NCBI GenBank assembly: GCA_026225945.1
Contig: JAMJFZ010000181.1
Coordinates: 2,542,001 to 2,606,000, forward strand
Length of the DNA: 64,000 nt
Direction: 5' to 3'
Source: Cricetomys ansorgei
Lineage: Eukaryota > Chordata > Mammalia > Rodentia > Nesomyidae
Part shown: piece by piece, positions 25,070 to 40,000 of the stretch
Layout: every line of letters starts with the position of its first letter
Numbering within the stretch: the stretch's first letter is position 1
The notes under the pieces: model-generated
Told to the model about the DNA's origin: nothing
The model's input: the letters and a program-made list of their open reading frames with translations, nothing else
The model's database searches: none
Translations under genes and position numbers: made by a program

Positions 25070-28000
25070 CACACATGCGCACACACACACTTCTAAATAC
25101 ACAAATACAAACTGCTCGGTTTAAATGATTTGTTTGCATGTATATGATCTCAGGGTTGAGCGTTTGATATTGGATAACCAGTTGAGAGACTCTTTCCTGG
25201 GGAAGACTATTTCTCGCTCTCTCAGCATTCCTCAGTTGCCAGTAGTTCTTTTCTGGAATTGAGGCTCTGTGAGCTTTTCCACTTTGAGGTTAGAATGTCC
25301 ATTGGTGTTGTCTTTGTTTAGGCAGCCATGTTGTTGAGACTTCATGGGTGTAGCCGTTCTATAGTTTCTAGGAGATGAATCTCGCAGAAAACTTCTTGTT
25401 CCTCTACCTCTTAACAGTCTTTCCAGCCACACTTCAGCAGTCTCTGAGGCTTACGTGCAGATGTTGTGTCATAGATGTATCTGTTGGAACTGGGCATTGC
25501 ACAATCTCTTGTTTTCGGCATTTTGGTCAGCTGTGCTTTTCTGTAATGGTCTTTGCTGCAAAGAGAAGTTTCTTTGATGAAGGATGAGAACTATACTTAT
25601 TTGTGGTTATAAGGATACATATTTGGAATTCTTTCAGGAATGATGCTGGTTTAGTAAAGTGGCTGTTGTAGGTTCAGCTCCAAGATCCATGACATCATTA
25701 GCCCTGTGTGGCTGGCTAGGTTTTCAGTACCAGGCAGAGTTTGCCTCTTGCTGAGCAGGTCTTAGGTCCAATTAGAGAACTTTAGGTTACCACCAAGGTA
25801 TACATGCCTCCGTTGCACCCCTAGGATTATTGTGCCATGCCGATTGTTCATAGACATCAACTGTTGATTGCTTCCCTCCTCTGGAAGCTTGCATGGTACC
25901 ATAGAAGTTAGATCTTAGGGAGGAGGCTTTCATACCAATTCCAGCTTAGGTCCTTTATGTCTCTTGTCTGAAATCAATGCTGTCTCCATCAGTGGGGACT
26001 TAGTTCTGCTTCTAGGAGGCATCCAAGTGCAACAGTAATAGCCTATAATGTTTTGGGAGTCTCTTGGATAACCTTGACTAACAATTCAAAAAGGAGTTCC
26101 TCATGCCTAGTAATGAGGTTTCTGATAGATAGTCTATAGCTCTTGTGGAGGGCATTGTCAGGCCAGATGGGAAATTTTCATTTAGCCTGTATGTGTATAT
26201 ATGTTGCAGATGTATTTTTAGAAGAGGAGTGGTCCCTCCACGTTTTTAGGCAGAATCACCCATTTTGCAGAAGTGGCAACCTAGGTGTCAGTAACAGTCA
26301 GATTGGAAGCAAAGATTAAACACATATCCTCAGACCACACCTTCCTTTGTATCATTTCTGTCTCTTTAGCAATAAGAAGTTCATTTTCCTGGGTGTCATC
26401 TTCCTGATGAGGATTGGGAGATTGAGAGCCTGTAGGGGAGAGTTGTCAGCCATATCTTGGGTAGAATCGGAGTGAATGCCCTTGGAGTATCTTTCCCAAT
26501 TCTGAGATACTGTTCTTAGATCATTTTATGCTTAATTAATTTCCTTAATGCCATAGAAAGTCAGAGCTGAAATGGATCTTAAAGAAATGCCTTGTCTCTC
26601 ACTTCCCTTGGGGAGGAGGAGTTAATGGCACCTGACAACACTTCTGTAAATCAGTAGCTTAAGGGACATCTAAATGGGTTTATATAAAACATTGGAGGTT
26701 TTCCCCTAGCATTTTTTTGACAGGGCCTAGCTATATAGTTCAGGCTGGCCTTGAAATCATGATCCTCCTGCTTTAGCTTTCTGAGTGTTGAGATTACAGA
26801 AGTGCACCATCATGACAAACTCAATGGATTTAAGTCAGCTTAATTGATTTTTATATGTCCAGTTTTAGTGACTTGACATTTTCTCAGTATAACACAATAG
26901 AGAGTGGTAACACATCTATGTCAGTTATTAGAATCAGGAATTAGACTGCAGCAGAAATCTGTGGCAGTCATTTTAAACAGAGAGTTAGTCGTAGACATCC
27001 TCCTGCCACCACCCCAATACTTACCACCAGGGAACATGGAAACATCTTAGTGTTGGGGAGAGTATATGAAGTTTTCATCAACCCTTGGGAGATTCTTATA
27101 TGTTCCAGTTAAGAGTCTTGTAGAGGTATGAGATTCTTAGAGTCTGGGACTTAGACCATAATATTTTCTGCTGTGTGTCTGTCTTTCAGTCATTGAACTG
27201 TCCTTTTCCATTTCTCATTATTTCTTCATAGAATCTTCCAGTCCTTAAGTAGTCACTGACTACTTAATGGCTACTTAACTACTGAATGCAGTTGGCCATT
27301 CCAGCTTCCTACCACACTGCTTGGTGTGCAGAGACACCATTACTTCCCAGGGACCAGCCTGACATTACAGCTCAGGTCTTCCTTCAGTCCAGCTGGGACT
27401 CGCTGTGCTGTAATTTCTCACTTTGTGGGAGGGCTGTAGCTTTTCTCCCAAGCTTCTTCTTATCTATGGTGGAGTCCAGTTTACTCAGCCATTGCTGGTG
27501 CTGTAAGATCCCCAGTCTTGTCACCTTACTGTGGGTCAATTCTCTGTTTCATCCTTAAATGTGAAAATGTGACGAGGAAAACTGAACCCAGGGTGATGCT
27601 TGTTGGTCACATGCTTCTCTCTCATACACGTCATTGAAGCCATGACTTTCTGACAAGTTGGCCTCTCTGTAATCCTGTGATCCATCCTGCAGGACTGACT
27701 GAAATTTTAATTTGGTGGGATAGCAAGATGATGTAGCAAGTAAAGACACCACCAGATCTGATTACATGAATTCATTCCCTGGACACACATGGTAGAAGGA
27801 GAGAACCAACTTCTGTAAGATGTTATGTGACCTACACACACACACACACACACACACAAATTAATTAAGAGTTTAAGAAAATGGGGTTATTTTCTTTCCA
27901 TCATAAGAGCCATACAGTCACTTGTCATCCATCATTCTTGGGATTAAATCTCTATGCCCTTACCAAGATGTTAAGACCCAACACGATCTTGCCTCAACAG

Positions 28001-31000
28001 ACCCTTCCAGTCTAGTCTATGCTGCTAGATTCTGTCCACAGAGGTCATCCATTTTGCTCCTTGAGCTGCTGTTGCTTTGGTATCTCATCTTCTCAGTCTT
28101 GACATGGCAGGTTCCTTCCCATGCAAGACTCAGGTCAGTTCCTTTCCCAAAGCGCTGTCCACAGACTCCTGTTCTACTGTTGCTCCTTCTTAAGGTCTTT
28201 TCAAGTGTCCCCTGTAGTGTCAAAAGCAAATCTGCTATTGTATAGAGGAGACTTGTCATCTATGCTGGGCTTTCTTGAATGCTAGTAGGATACTAAAAAT
28301 GCATAGACAACCATTGTTGAAACATCTCTTATCTTTGCTAAAGCATTCTGCTACTGTGTCCTAAGATTATTTGATGTTTAGGAGAATAGGTCAATGAAGG
28401 GACATCATTGTCAGCTCAAATTAAACATGAGATCACATCCTAACTGTATTTTAACGTAAGAGTCAGCAGGGTTTCCATCTAAATGGATGTGGCATGTGAG
28501 AGAAACAGGAGTCAAGTAAAATTAAAAATGTGGGGTGACCCCTACTGCAGTGAAGCCTGCGTGAGAAGGTTTAGGATGGTGGGAAGATCAGAGTGAATTA
28601 CAGATTTGAAAATGAGAGGTACTTTGATTGTTAGTTCACTGTGCCTCAGTTTCCCCAAATTAATAATTACACATACCATACACACATGAATAGTTAATAT
28701 ATATAACTCAAAGCAGCATAATAGAAGTTCTTGATGAGGAAAAATGAGCGTACTTATTAAGTCATAAGGGTTTCTTTTTTCTTTCAAATCTTTGCAGAAG
28801 AATAGTGCCCAATTTCTTTGTCGTTGGGATTTTATGCTATATGAAGTGGTATAAGAGGATTCTCAGCTATACAGTTGGACATGAAGGCATTGATTCAGAA
28901 TATCTATGAGCATTTCTCTTGAAGCCCTGCAAGCAATGAATGTCAAAACTTATATTCCATTTGTCCTAGTAAGGGTTTCTATTGCAGCGATAGAACACCA
29001 TGACCAAAAGCAATGCGGTGTTCATTTCTGTCACCTTGAGCTCATAAATCCATCATTGAGGGAAACCTGAACAGGAACTCAGGGCAGGAACCCGGGGCTA
29101 GGACCCGAGCAGAAGCCATAGAGGACTTCTGCTTACTGGCTTGCTCTTCATGCTTTGCTTAGCCTGCTAATAGTACCCACAACTACCTTCCTAGGGAGGG
29201 CATTTCCCACAGTGATCTGGACTCTTTCCACATCAGTCGTCAACCAAGAAAATGCCCCACAGGCTAATCTGATGGAGGCATTTTCTCAATTGAGGTTCCT
29301 TCTTCCAAAATGACTGACTAGTTTCAAGTTGACCTAAAACTAGCTAGTGTCTTATTCATTTACTAATTTGGAATATTTATTATCTTTAACAGCAAATATG
29401 TTGAGTTTCTACTGTGAATAGTATAGAACATTAAATTCTGAAGTGCTTATATTTCCAAGCTAGAATTTACAATGTTATATTGTAATTGTAATGTATATTA
29501 TTGTAGGGATTGATATAAGCATTAATAAAAAGAAACACTTGGAAGTCATTATGGATGAAAACCCATGAACTTCCATATTGATGCCAAGGGCAGAAGGGAT
29601 GCTTGGAGTTGGTCTCAGAGGAATGCCAATGCTTGGTTGGGAAAGGAGCCAGGAGCAAGAGGGCCCTTCAGTTAGCACACACTCCTATGTAGGCAAACTT
29701 GGAAATTCTTTCAGTGTGTTTACTTGGCTTTGTTGTTAGAGAAAAACAGATCTCATTCAAAAGTTCTGAAGCTCCAAAAAGTTTTGAAGCCTTAGTGTCT
29801 AAGTTCCATGTAAATAGGATGCAGGGACAGGGGAGATTTTCACCCGGTAACCTGTAACACACACAAACAGCTTCCTTAATAGTCTAAAACCCTTCATGTT
29901 TACCTAAAACCATCCCCCTGAAGTTCATGACTTATGAGTTAAGTACTCTCTTTGAGAGTCAGTTTTAAAAAAAAAGACCTGTGTTGGTCTTAGTCACAGT
30001 CAGGGGAAGTGCCTAGTGGTCCTGAGAGCTTTTTTACCTGGTCCCCGAGTCAGGCTTTATGGAACACTTACTGTTCCTTTATGGTGATTTTGGCATTTTG
30101 CACACAGGTATTCAACATACAAACACCCAGTAACTGCAGTTGACAGTTATCGAGCACATAGTGTCAACCTTTGCCTTAAACCCTTTACATATATAATCTT
30201 TAGTAGTAGTAAAAACCTTTCATCAGCCGAGCAGTGGTGGCGCATGCCTTTAACCAGAGGCAGAGGCAGAGGCAGGTGGATCTCTATGAGTTTGAGGCCA
30301 GCCTGGTCTACAGAATGAGTTTCAAGACAGCCAGAGTTACAACAGAGAAACCCTGTCTCAGGGGAAAACAAACAAACAAACAAAAAAAAACCAAAACAAA
30401 ACAAAAAAGCCCTCCATCAAATAGAGTCTGTGTCATTCAAGGGCACTGAAGAACAAAGTGTTCAGACTTTGTTTAAAGCAACACAGATTTTCACACAATG
30501 TGTGAAATGTGGTCAGAGCCCGTTCTCCACGGCTGAGCTGCCCTTCCTCAGAATACAGGACAGGGAATGTGGTGAAGCACACCTAAGTAACCAGAGCTGT
30601 GTGCTTTCTAAGTAAAATTGGTTGTTACAGGGGACTGGGGGGACTGGTCCGGTGGATAAAGTATTTGAGGTAGAAGTTTAAGGGTCTGAGTTCAGCCCAG
30701 CACTGGAGAGGCAGAGACAGTGATACCCCTGGAGTTCAATGGCCGTAACCTAGTGTAATCAATGATCTCTAGGTTTGGGAGAGACCCTGACTCAAAAAAT
30801 AAGGTGGAGAGCTATTGGGGAAGACACCAGACACTAACCTCCAGACTACACAGATGCACATATCCTGTGCACACTCCCCATAATTTGTTGGATGAGTAAG
30901 TTATATATGAAATGTGTTTTGCCTCTCTCTGTGTGTAAACCATGGCCCATGGTTCTAATTATTTATATCTTCTACTAGAGTAATAAGGATATATTTGAGA

Positions 31001-34000
31001 CTATTAGTGGTGAGTATGATAAACACTAATTATAATTTTTGCTTTCTTTCTCCACAGCTTCGTGGTTTTCTCCAAATGAAAAAATCCTCATTGTTATTTT
31101 CCCTATTTTGGCTATACTCCTATTCTGGGGAAAGTTCGGTATTTTAAGTAAGTGTTTCAATGTATTTTTCATTAATGCTTTAGTTATTCAAAGGTTACTT
31201 TAATGATGAAATGGTTTTTTTCCAGGGCATTACCAGTGGAATAGTTATCTAAGTAGTGTGCGTTGAGGTAAGTGTTACTATGGTGAACAAGAATAAGCAG
31301 TTTAAGAATAGTTTCTTTAAAGCATACATTGTCCCCCATATCTTGCTACAGCTCATATTTAAGTGTAAGGTGTTTTGTTGTGAGTGATGTTTTGAGATCT
31401 CTATAAGAGCAATGAGTAGAAATGTAAGTAACAACATCTTAAATCCTGTGACATTGTTATTTATAAATGTTGTCTTATTTGGTAAACAGATGGTCACAGG
31501 CTACATACGTTCTGGGGCCCTGGGATGCCCCTCTTCATTTCCCCAGTTTGAAACTGTCTGCAGACAAAGCCCTGTGTGTATCAATTGTAGAGCTCTGCAG
31601 CCCGAATGGGAGGAGCTAGGCTCTGTGATCTTGCTTTGACAGCCACATAACCAAATCTCTAAAGGCCAAAACTTGATGTTGTGTTGGATTTGCCATCGAT
31701 AGTATAGAATTGTCATTATAGGGTAATCAGTTACAAGCATGCTACTTAAGGCTTACACACAACAGTATTCCCATAGCAACTTATGGCCATTCCACCAGGA
31801 ATATGCCAGATCTCAATATTTCCATACCATTGTAGTGAGAGAAGTTGACCACATTTGTGAAGAAGTTCTAATATGACAGACTAAGCTTTCTTTTTGATTT
31901 TTTAAATATATTTTTATTTTATGTGTATTGGTATTTTGCCAATATGTATGTCTGTGTGAGGGTATCAAAACCCCTGGAACTAGAGTTGCAGACAGTTGTG
32001 AGCTGCCATATAGGTGCTGGGAACTGACTGAATCTGAGTCCTCCGTAAGAGAAGCCAGTATTCTTAACCATTGAGCCATTTCTCCAGCCCCCAGTTTAAA
32101 CTATCAAACCTTTAAAATGTGTAAGATCTAGCCCCACCGCCCTGTGAGCCCCCTGACGTAGTCACTGAAGACCAGTAAGCATCTATTCAGGAAAAAAGGA
32201 AATGGTGCTGATTAAATTTGCTCTGCAGCTTTTAGAGAGGTGAACGCTGGCGAATTACTGTCGAGGACGCCTGCTGGATAGTTCATGAAGTTCTTTCTGC
32301 AGAATGAGAAGCCGTGTGTGTCCTCAGTGAGACATAAAAACAGACTTGAGATGATTGACGGCTTATTTGAAGAGCTTTGCCCAATGCACAGGGCTCTGGA
32401 AATGCTTAGTGACTTCAGAAACGTCCCCAGGTTGTGTCTAAATGGAAAAGGAGGGAAGGGCAACTGTCAAGACACGCCATAGTCCTCACCTCCAAGACAG
32501 TGCATACGCTGCCGGAAATTATCTTAGAATTTCAGTAAGGCTTTTATTTTAAGGAGAGGTCTGATATGGCCTCAGGCCCTGCTCCATAATCACTGGTGCT
32601 AGGGAAAGCTTTTAGCCACTTTGGCAGACCCAGGCTTTCAGGACTGAGTCATGTGATCCAGGCAGGAAACTGTTTTTTAGGGATCATAGAGTGATTTCAC
32701 AGCAGTGCTGAATTGGGGTTGACTGAAGTTTTATGGTTATGGTGTTATCGTTATCAGCACCATTTTCAGTGGAATAGATCAGAAATGAATCTGCTTATGA
32801 TCTACTGCATTTATACATAAATAAGATTGATGATTTTTTTTCTATGAAATAGGAAGAATTTATCAAGAAAATAAATCATCTGTTGGACCTGTGTCTAGAA
32901 ACAAGGGTTTTTTTGTTGTCCATTTTGGATTCTTCCAGCTTCCCATCTGTCTTCTGTTTGTTTGGTTTTTGTTTTGGTTTTTGTTTGTTTTTTTGCTGTT
33001 TTTCTTCTATAAAAGGAAAATGTAGATGACTCATGCAGCTTATGTCTTCATACATCTCTGTGTCCCCACGTCTTCAGAGTGTCTCCATGATGCTTTTGCT
33101 CTTCTGCTGTGGCTGTGTCATGTTTTATTGACGTTCCATTTAATGGGTATTAAGGGAGTCTCCAAATTTTGATCCTGTGAAACTCTTGGTAAAAGTGTAT
33201 GAGCTTTTGGGTGGCCATGGTATTTCGAGCCTGCAGATAAACTCTGCCAACATGTGCTCCAGGTCCCCCCGTCAATTACTGCCACCACTGAGGAGAATTC
33301 CCATCATTCACCTCAGGGTCCTGACATTGTTACAGTTCTAAAAACCATCGCTCATTTGATTGTGGGGGGGAAAAAAAGTCAGCGTTATGTTAGTGAGTTT
33401 GAACATTCTTTTAAATATTTCTTATTATACCAGTTGCATTTTAAAGAGTATATGTATGAGCTTAAAGAAATATTTAAGGCAAATATTTGATTTGGATTCA
33501 CCTTAAACAAGGGGGGAGCCTGAGGGAGAGCGAGTAAGAGTGGGAGTATGGAAGATGAATCTCTGTACTTGGCTCACCCTGCCTGGCCTCACATTTAAAA
33601 GTTGAGTAGTTATAATAGCAGCTGAATATTTGTGGAGTTCTTGCCCCGAGGAGCGGTCACTCACTGTGCCAAGTGCTCTTCCACCGAAACCATTTATTTC
33701 CCACAGACTCTGCCAGCATCATGGCTATTGTTGTTCCTGTTTTGAAGATAAGAGACAGGCAGTTTGTCCACTGTAACCCAGCTGTTTCCTGGTAATCCTG
33801 GATTTGGGCTGTGCTGTTGACCATTAGATCATCTGCCTGTCTTGAATTTATCTGCAGGAAGGATGCATGTGTATCTAGTGTACTGCTTTGAGCCTATGAA
33901 ACTGTTCGTGGCGGAGCAGAATGTTGGTCACACATGTTACTTATTCCACCAGTACCCACTGACGCGATGTCTGGTGATTGCTAAGCATTGGGCTAAAGGT

Positions 34001-37000
34001 TTGAGGTGTGGAAGTGAGTGCCCATGCCCGTTGGCTTTGTGGCTACCTATGTCAGTCAGTTCAGTCCAGATGGGATGTCTGCCTTTTACTTGGTCTGAAT
34101 CAATCAATCAATTACTACTCCCCTCCACCTTATAAAAGGCTCCTTGGTTCTGACCTGTGATCCCACCTGTGAGGTCATGCATTAATAATAGATCTAAGAT
34201 GTTTCTCTCCTGGGTTTCTAGTTCTTTTTAACTTTTCCCTCCTGTTCTGTACTTGACCACAGGACATTTCTCTCAGTGCTCTCTCTGGCTCTGCATATCA
34301 ATTTGTTGTGCTGCAAAAAGAAGCCTAAACCTTTGTTAAACTGTTGATGAGGACAGTTCGTTTACAGGCACTTTGGGGCTTTCCTTGATGATGTGACCTG
34401 AGAGTTCTGAGCTGAAATCAACCCTTTCCTTTCACAAGTTGCTTTTGGTTATGGTGTTTATCACAGCAACGGAAACCTTAAGGTAGACTCCCCCGTGTCC
34501 TGTATCAATTCAGAGTTAGTCATGTTGTTGCCAGGTTCTGGCTGATTTTCAGGGTTCTTCTAGTTTGTGATTGCATGAAGTTCTTTCCTACGTTTAGATG
34601 GCTGGTAGGTGATTTCAGGTGCTGCTCACAGTACAGTAGTTCATCCAGGCTTTAGGCCCAGCTATACATAGAGATCTGGCAGTCGTCTGAGGTTCCTTGG
34701 CACAGCCATATCTGTCCTATGTTTTCTTTTCTATTAACCCTTGTCCTATATCAAAGATTCTCCGCTTTTCACTCAGTTGCGTGACCATGAACCTGACCAT
34801 GGGAGCTGAGCTCTGCAAAAACAGTCTTGATAATAGACAGGAAAATTACTATCATACAGGGGCCCTTCAAAATATTTTGTCAAAACAAGCTAGGTTGGTG
34901 GTCTACTCCTGTGATCATAGCGTTACAGAGCAAGTACCAGGCAAACCAGATCTACATAGCAAGAACCTATCTTATATAAAAAAAGTAAATAAAGCAAAAA
35001 AAAAAAACAAAACCTGAAAATATAAAAACTCTATTATTAGCAATAACTGCATTGGAAAATGAAAATAATAATAAAGTTAATAATTAATACATGGCAAGAC
35101 AGGCTATTAAAAAGTCAGTATTTAAAATGTAGTAAGACGGTTTGAATGACGCTTTTGTTTTTGCTGTGTGACGTTGGGAATCGAGCAAGCACCTCCTGGT
35201 AAATTGTGAGGCTCCCTTCTTAGTTCTTATCAGCCTGCAAGATTCCATCTTTGTAGTTTCAATTTCATGAGACACCTCAGAGTTCTAGGATGTATTTTTT
35301 ACTTGATGTTTTTGTTGTAGTTTGCTTTTGTTCCTTTATCAGAGTCACATGCTCCTCACTCTTTCTTTCACATGTCTGTGTGTTCGCCTCCCCTGAGCTG
35401 CTGGGCTGTCTCTGAGCTGCTCTTGATGGTGGTAGTGTCCCCCACCACAGTCCCCACAGTAGTTCTTCTGTCACTATGCTTGGGGTCCATTTGAATTTCA
35501 CACCCAGCCTTCAGACTCGTCACTTCCTGGCTCTTTCCATTCTCTTGCCCAGTTTCCTCTGTTGACATGCACGATAAAGTGTCCTGTAGGTTTATCACCG
35601 GGAGATGAGGCGCTATCTTAAACTATGCACTTGGATGTCTGTGCATGAACTGCAATGAGTGGTCACCAGCCGTCTTCAGTAGTGTGGCATGATGACATTT
35701 CAGCTGTTTGTATTATATTGTGATTTGTGGATTAAAGCATGACGCGTACTTCAGGTCCTCCTCACTTGTTGCATTTTGGTAATGAAATTTTAGAATGCAT
35801 TTGGATGACTTGGGTTATATAAGTAAACCATGGATCCACGCATGTCAGAACTGTGTGAAGTGAGGACTGCTGGGATTTATTTATGTGCATTTTAGATATT
35901 CTTCATTTCCTTTTCTTTTTTTATCCCTACTTAAAATTGCCCCAGGAGAATTTTGGTTATCGCTTGGTGGTATTTGGGCAAATGTTGCTATGGAGATCAT
36001 TGTTGGGAAATTCAAAGAAAACAATTTTCTATCACAAGAGCCTTGAGGTCTCACTAAGACTCCGAAGCCTAGCTTAATGAAAGCAGCAAGGCCTTGAAAG
36101 CACAGGTAGAAGAAGTGATGGGGAGGGGATCGTTGTTGTTTTTTTTTTTCATTGAATAGGAAAAATGATTCTGAAGAAATGAGGACAAGCACTAAGTTAC
36201 AGTGGAGAGTTCTGTTCAAGCAAGGAGACAAAATATCATTCTGATAAATATTATCACAAAAAGACAGTCTGTGACCTGGTTGGTGGCCTCTAACCATAAA
36301 TGCTAAGTTTCATGTCAATTTTATTCTCTAGTGTTGAACGTGGTCCTTACAGTGCTCATATGATCACTAAGTCACATAGTTATTTCACTGACCCTACTGT
36401 GGGAGGAACCAGGCTGAGCTGTACCGCAGCATTTTATGCTTATGGGAATGTAGTCAGCAGTTTCATTATGCTTTCAAAATCCAGACATCACAGCCTGAAC
36501 ATGCTCTGAAATCCAGGAACCTTCCATTGGACCAGAGTAATTTGTCATCAGGAGATACCCTTCTGTGGTGTTCAAGTATTTGCCATTTTTTAAAAAGCTG
36601 GGTTTTTTTTCCCCCTTAGGCCCTGTGGACAGAGGATGTGATCTTTACTAGAATTCATCTTGATAAACTTATTTCATCAGAGAAATTGGCTAGGATATGG
36701 AATTTATTACAGTTATCTTACTCACTTATGGCAAGCAAACACTTTATATATGGCAGTTCATTTTTTCTCCAGCACCATTTCCATGAGGCCTTCATCTATG
36801 TGTGTGTGTTAAAAAAAAAAAAAGAAATTGTACTTTGATTTTAAAAGTTACCATATGTACTTTATCAAATTATTTTGAAAATAATATTGGTTTACAGCCC
36901 AGCAGACACCAAAGGATTCTCAATTATTTTGCCAGAGTTATCAGAAAGGAACAGTATAATAATTAAATCAATGGTTTGTCTCCCTTTATGATTTACTCTT

Positions 37001-40000
37001 AATTTGATATAAGTTTTATCTCAATAGTATACCTTCTGTCTCTCCTCAGTAGTCATTTGGCTAGACACCATCTGAATGTCATGCTTTTGAGCAAGTGTTG
37101 GATTTTTCTAGTTTATAGTCTGTGTGGGCCTTTGAAAGTATTCTGTATCTCATTTTTAGAGCTTCATAAAAACTTAACATGATAGATTCGATTTTTAACC
37201 CCAGATTGGCTTGGTTATTTTTCTAGATTTCATTAGCCACAGCTCAAGTACCATCTTAATATGTGCTCTGTGTCAGTGGCAGAGACCAGAAAAAGTGTGT
37301 CTGTTCATAGTATTAACCCTTCGTTCGGGTTGCTCGAAGAGTATGTAGATTCTTTGTTCACTGGGATTTGAAAGGGGTTATACACAGGGGATTAAGACTA
37401 GCTTAGACCTCTGCCTTTCATGGATTAGTAGTACTCAATTCTTGTTGGAGAAAGCAAACATAAATTACACATGTAGCAAAATTTTGTGAATGAGCCATCC
37501 TAACATTTTCTCGAGATGTGGCCTGATAGATTTAATTGATGATATGAAATTTTACAGCATATATTTGAATTAGAAAAACACCTTATATTATGATTAATAC
37601 TGTCACATTGTACCAGGCACTGTGGTTCACTCCCAGGAGCCCAGCACTTGAAAGACAGAGGCAGGAGGGATGCAGATTCAAGGCCATCATGGGCTACATA
37701 GTAAGACTGTATCACAAAACAAAAATCACATTTTACAATTTCCACTGATACCTGGTTTTCCTGTATCTGGTAGTAATAAGGTTAGAAACTTATTAGAAAT
37801 AAGGTAGAAAATAAGGTTAGCTTTTTGTTAAAAATGTAAATTCTGGGCTGGGTGTGATGCTACACACTTTAATCTTAGCCTGGTCTGTAAAGTGAGTTTC
37901 AGGCCAGCCAGAGCTACACAGTGAAACCCTGTCTCCAAAAACAAATCAGAAAATGTAAATGCTGTTATTTCTTATGTGTTTTAAGTATTGATTTCAATAG
38001 TTTTAGCTGAGGAGAATCTTTCAAAGTATGGGCATTATTAAATCACTTGGATTATCTTACTAAGCTAGAAAAATCATACTAAGAAGTTTGATAAGAGCTT
38101 GCTGTTAAGAATACATTAAATTAAACCAGGTGTGTTCGTGTAAGCCTTTAATGCCAGCAGTTAGGAGTCAGAGCCAAGTGAATTTCTGTAAGTTTGAGGC
38201 CAGCTTGGTCTATGTAGTGAGTTCTAGGACAGCCAGGACTACATAGAGAGACCATACCACAGAAAGGAAAGAAAGGAAGGGAGGAAAGAAAGAAAGGGAG
38301 GGAGGGAGAAAAGGAAAACAAGAAAATACACATTAAATATTTTTCCCAAGTGTTTGGGAAATTACTTGAATCTATGTTGTCTTTGTTCTGTTCAATGGCT
38401 TGATAAATTGGGTAAATAAAGATAAATCCACTTGTTAAAGAACAAGAAGAGATCAACAGCAGAGACAGTTGAAATTACTCTGTGGAATCTCACTGTAGCT
38501 AAGAACATTGATAACTGGACTAACTAGGTACCTTCTCTCCCAGCTCTGGGACCTGGCAGAATGTAGCCATTGTGAGAAAAGAAAATGAGCCAGAAGAGAT
38601 TCCCTCTGAGTGTTTGCTCAAGAAAACACAGATGTTTTTCTGTTGTCTGGGATTACTTACAACCTAGTAATATATTTGCTACAATAGCTGTGAAAAAAAA
38701 ACATAGAAAATATCAGTTGAAGCAGTCACCAAGAACTAACACTACCTCCAACATATAGATTACTTAAAAGATCTTTAAATGTAGTATTTTATAATGTTTT
38801 ATTTTTGTTGCTATTGTTGGCTTTATTTCCCTCACAGCAGCTCTGTCTGCTAACCTGAAGGGATGAAGGTTATGTATTCTTCAAGCTCTTATGTTTACTA
38901 AGCATGACACTAGTCAGTGTTTTCACATTCAGTTACACTGTGTTCTAAATTCTTACTGCTTTGTTTTAATCTTTCTCTCTCTTTTGAGGGGTATTAAACC
39001 TGTAAGAGTCTCTTAATGAATGCTTGATTGATTGTGTGGTATATTTGAAACAGCTTTTACGTTGCAAGTTCTACAGAGTTTTTGTGCTCTATTTAAGTAG
39101 GAGTATATATGGAATGAGATGGAAAGTGAAACATATGCCTCTAGAAACATGTGTTTCTGAAATAGGTCTTTGTCTTTGGTTACTCAGTCAGTCTCTTTCT
39201 AGCTGGTATTTGAGCTTTCAAGTAGGGAAGGTGTGAAAACGCCTCCTTCTGAGGAGGCAGGGGTAGGACTGGACAGTCATCTTGTGAGCCCCAGGGCTGG
39301 ATAGAAGTAACTAAACAAATCCAAAGCCCAGGGATCTTGCCACACAGTGCCTGTTCCCGAGAGTGTCAGTTACTCAGCTTCGTGAACAATCACTGCTTAG
39401 ACCACCGTCCCCTCCTAAAATGACTAGAACTGAGGTTGTAATCTAAAGATTGGGTAGGAGGCTGTCCTAGTTAGCTTTAACTGTCAGCTTGACATGGCCT
39501 AGAGTCACCTAGGGACAGTTGAGGGATTTTCCAGATCAGATTGGCCTGTGGGTGAATTGTCTTCATTGGTAATCATGTAGGAGGGCTCAGCCCACTGTGG
39601 GCAGCACTATTCCCTGTTCAAGTAGGTGGTGTATAAGAAATCTTATACACCATGAGCCAGCTATGAGCTTAACTATGAGCCAGCAAGCAGCATTCCTTCA
39701 TGGTTTCTGTTTCAAGTTCCTGCTTGAGTTCCTGGCCTGACGTCCCTCAATGTTAGACTATAACCAGTAAGCTGACATAAGCCCTTTCCTCCCCTGAGTT
39801 GTTTTTGGTAAGAGTGTTTTATCATAGCAACAGGAAAGAAACCAGGACATAGAGTAATGAAAGCCTTCATGATAGATTTTTATTATGGTCATTAAGTATT
39901 TTTCCGATTTTATTATGTTTAATGTGTTCGCCATTTCAGTAGAAAAAAATTAAAAGCAAATACAACATTTAAAACAACCCTCCCAGTATTAGTTACTTTT

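Larger units (their letters stand above)
12388..31057. other. Cd47: CD47 intron 2 (contains the stalk exon)
   Basis: 18.7 kb when the stalk exon is skipped, or 1,045 nt plus 17.5 kb when it is used. Most of it is repeats: old B1-like pieces flanking the stalk exon, L1 at 15.4-21.9 kb, an interrupted L1-type element at 22.3-23.5 kb, another at 24.8-26.2 kb, and SINEs beyond 26.7 kb. No host gene was seen in 13.5-15.3 kb, 23.8-24.8 kb or 28.3-28.9 kb. Confidence 0.8.

Noticed and set aside
35881..36297. 138-codon minus-strand ORF in intron 3
   Set aside because: No recognisable domain, no splice or promoter context, and the overlapping frames on both strands are equally open.
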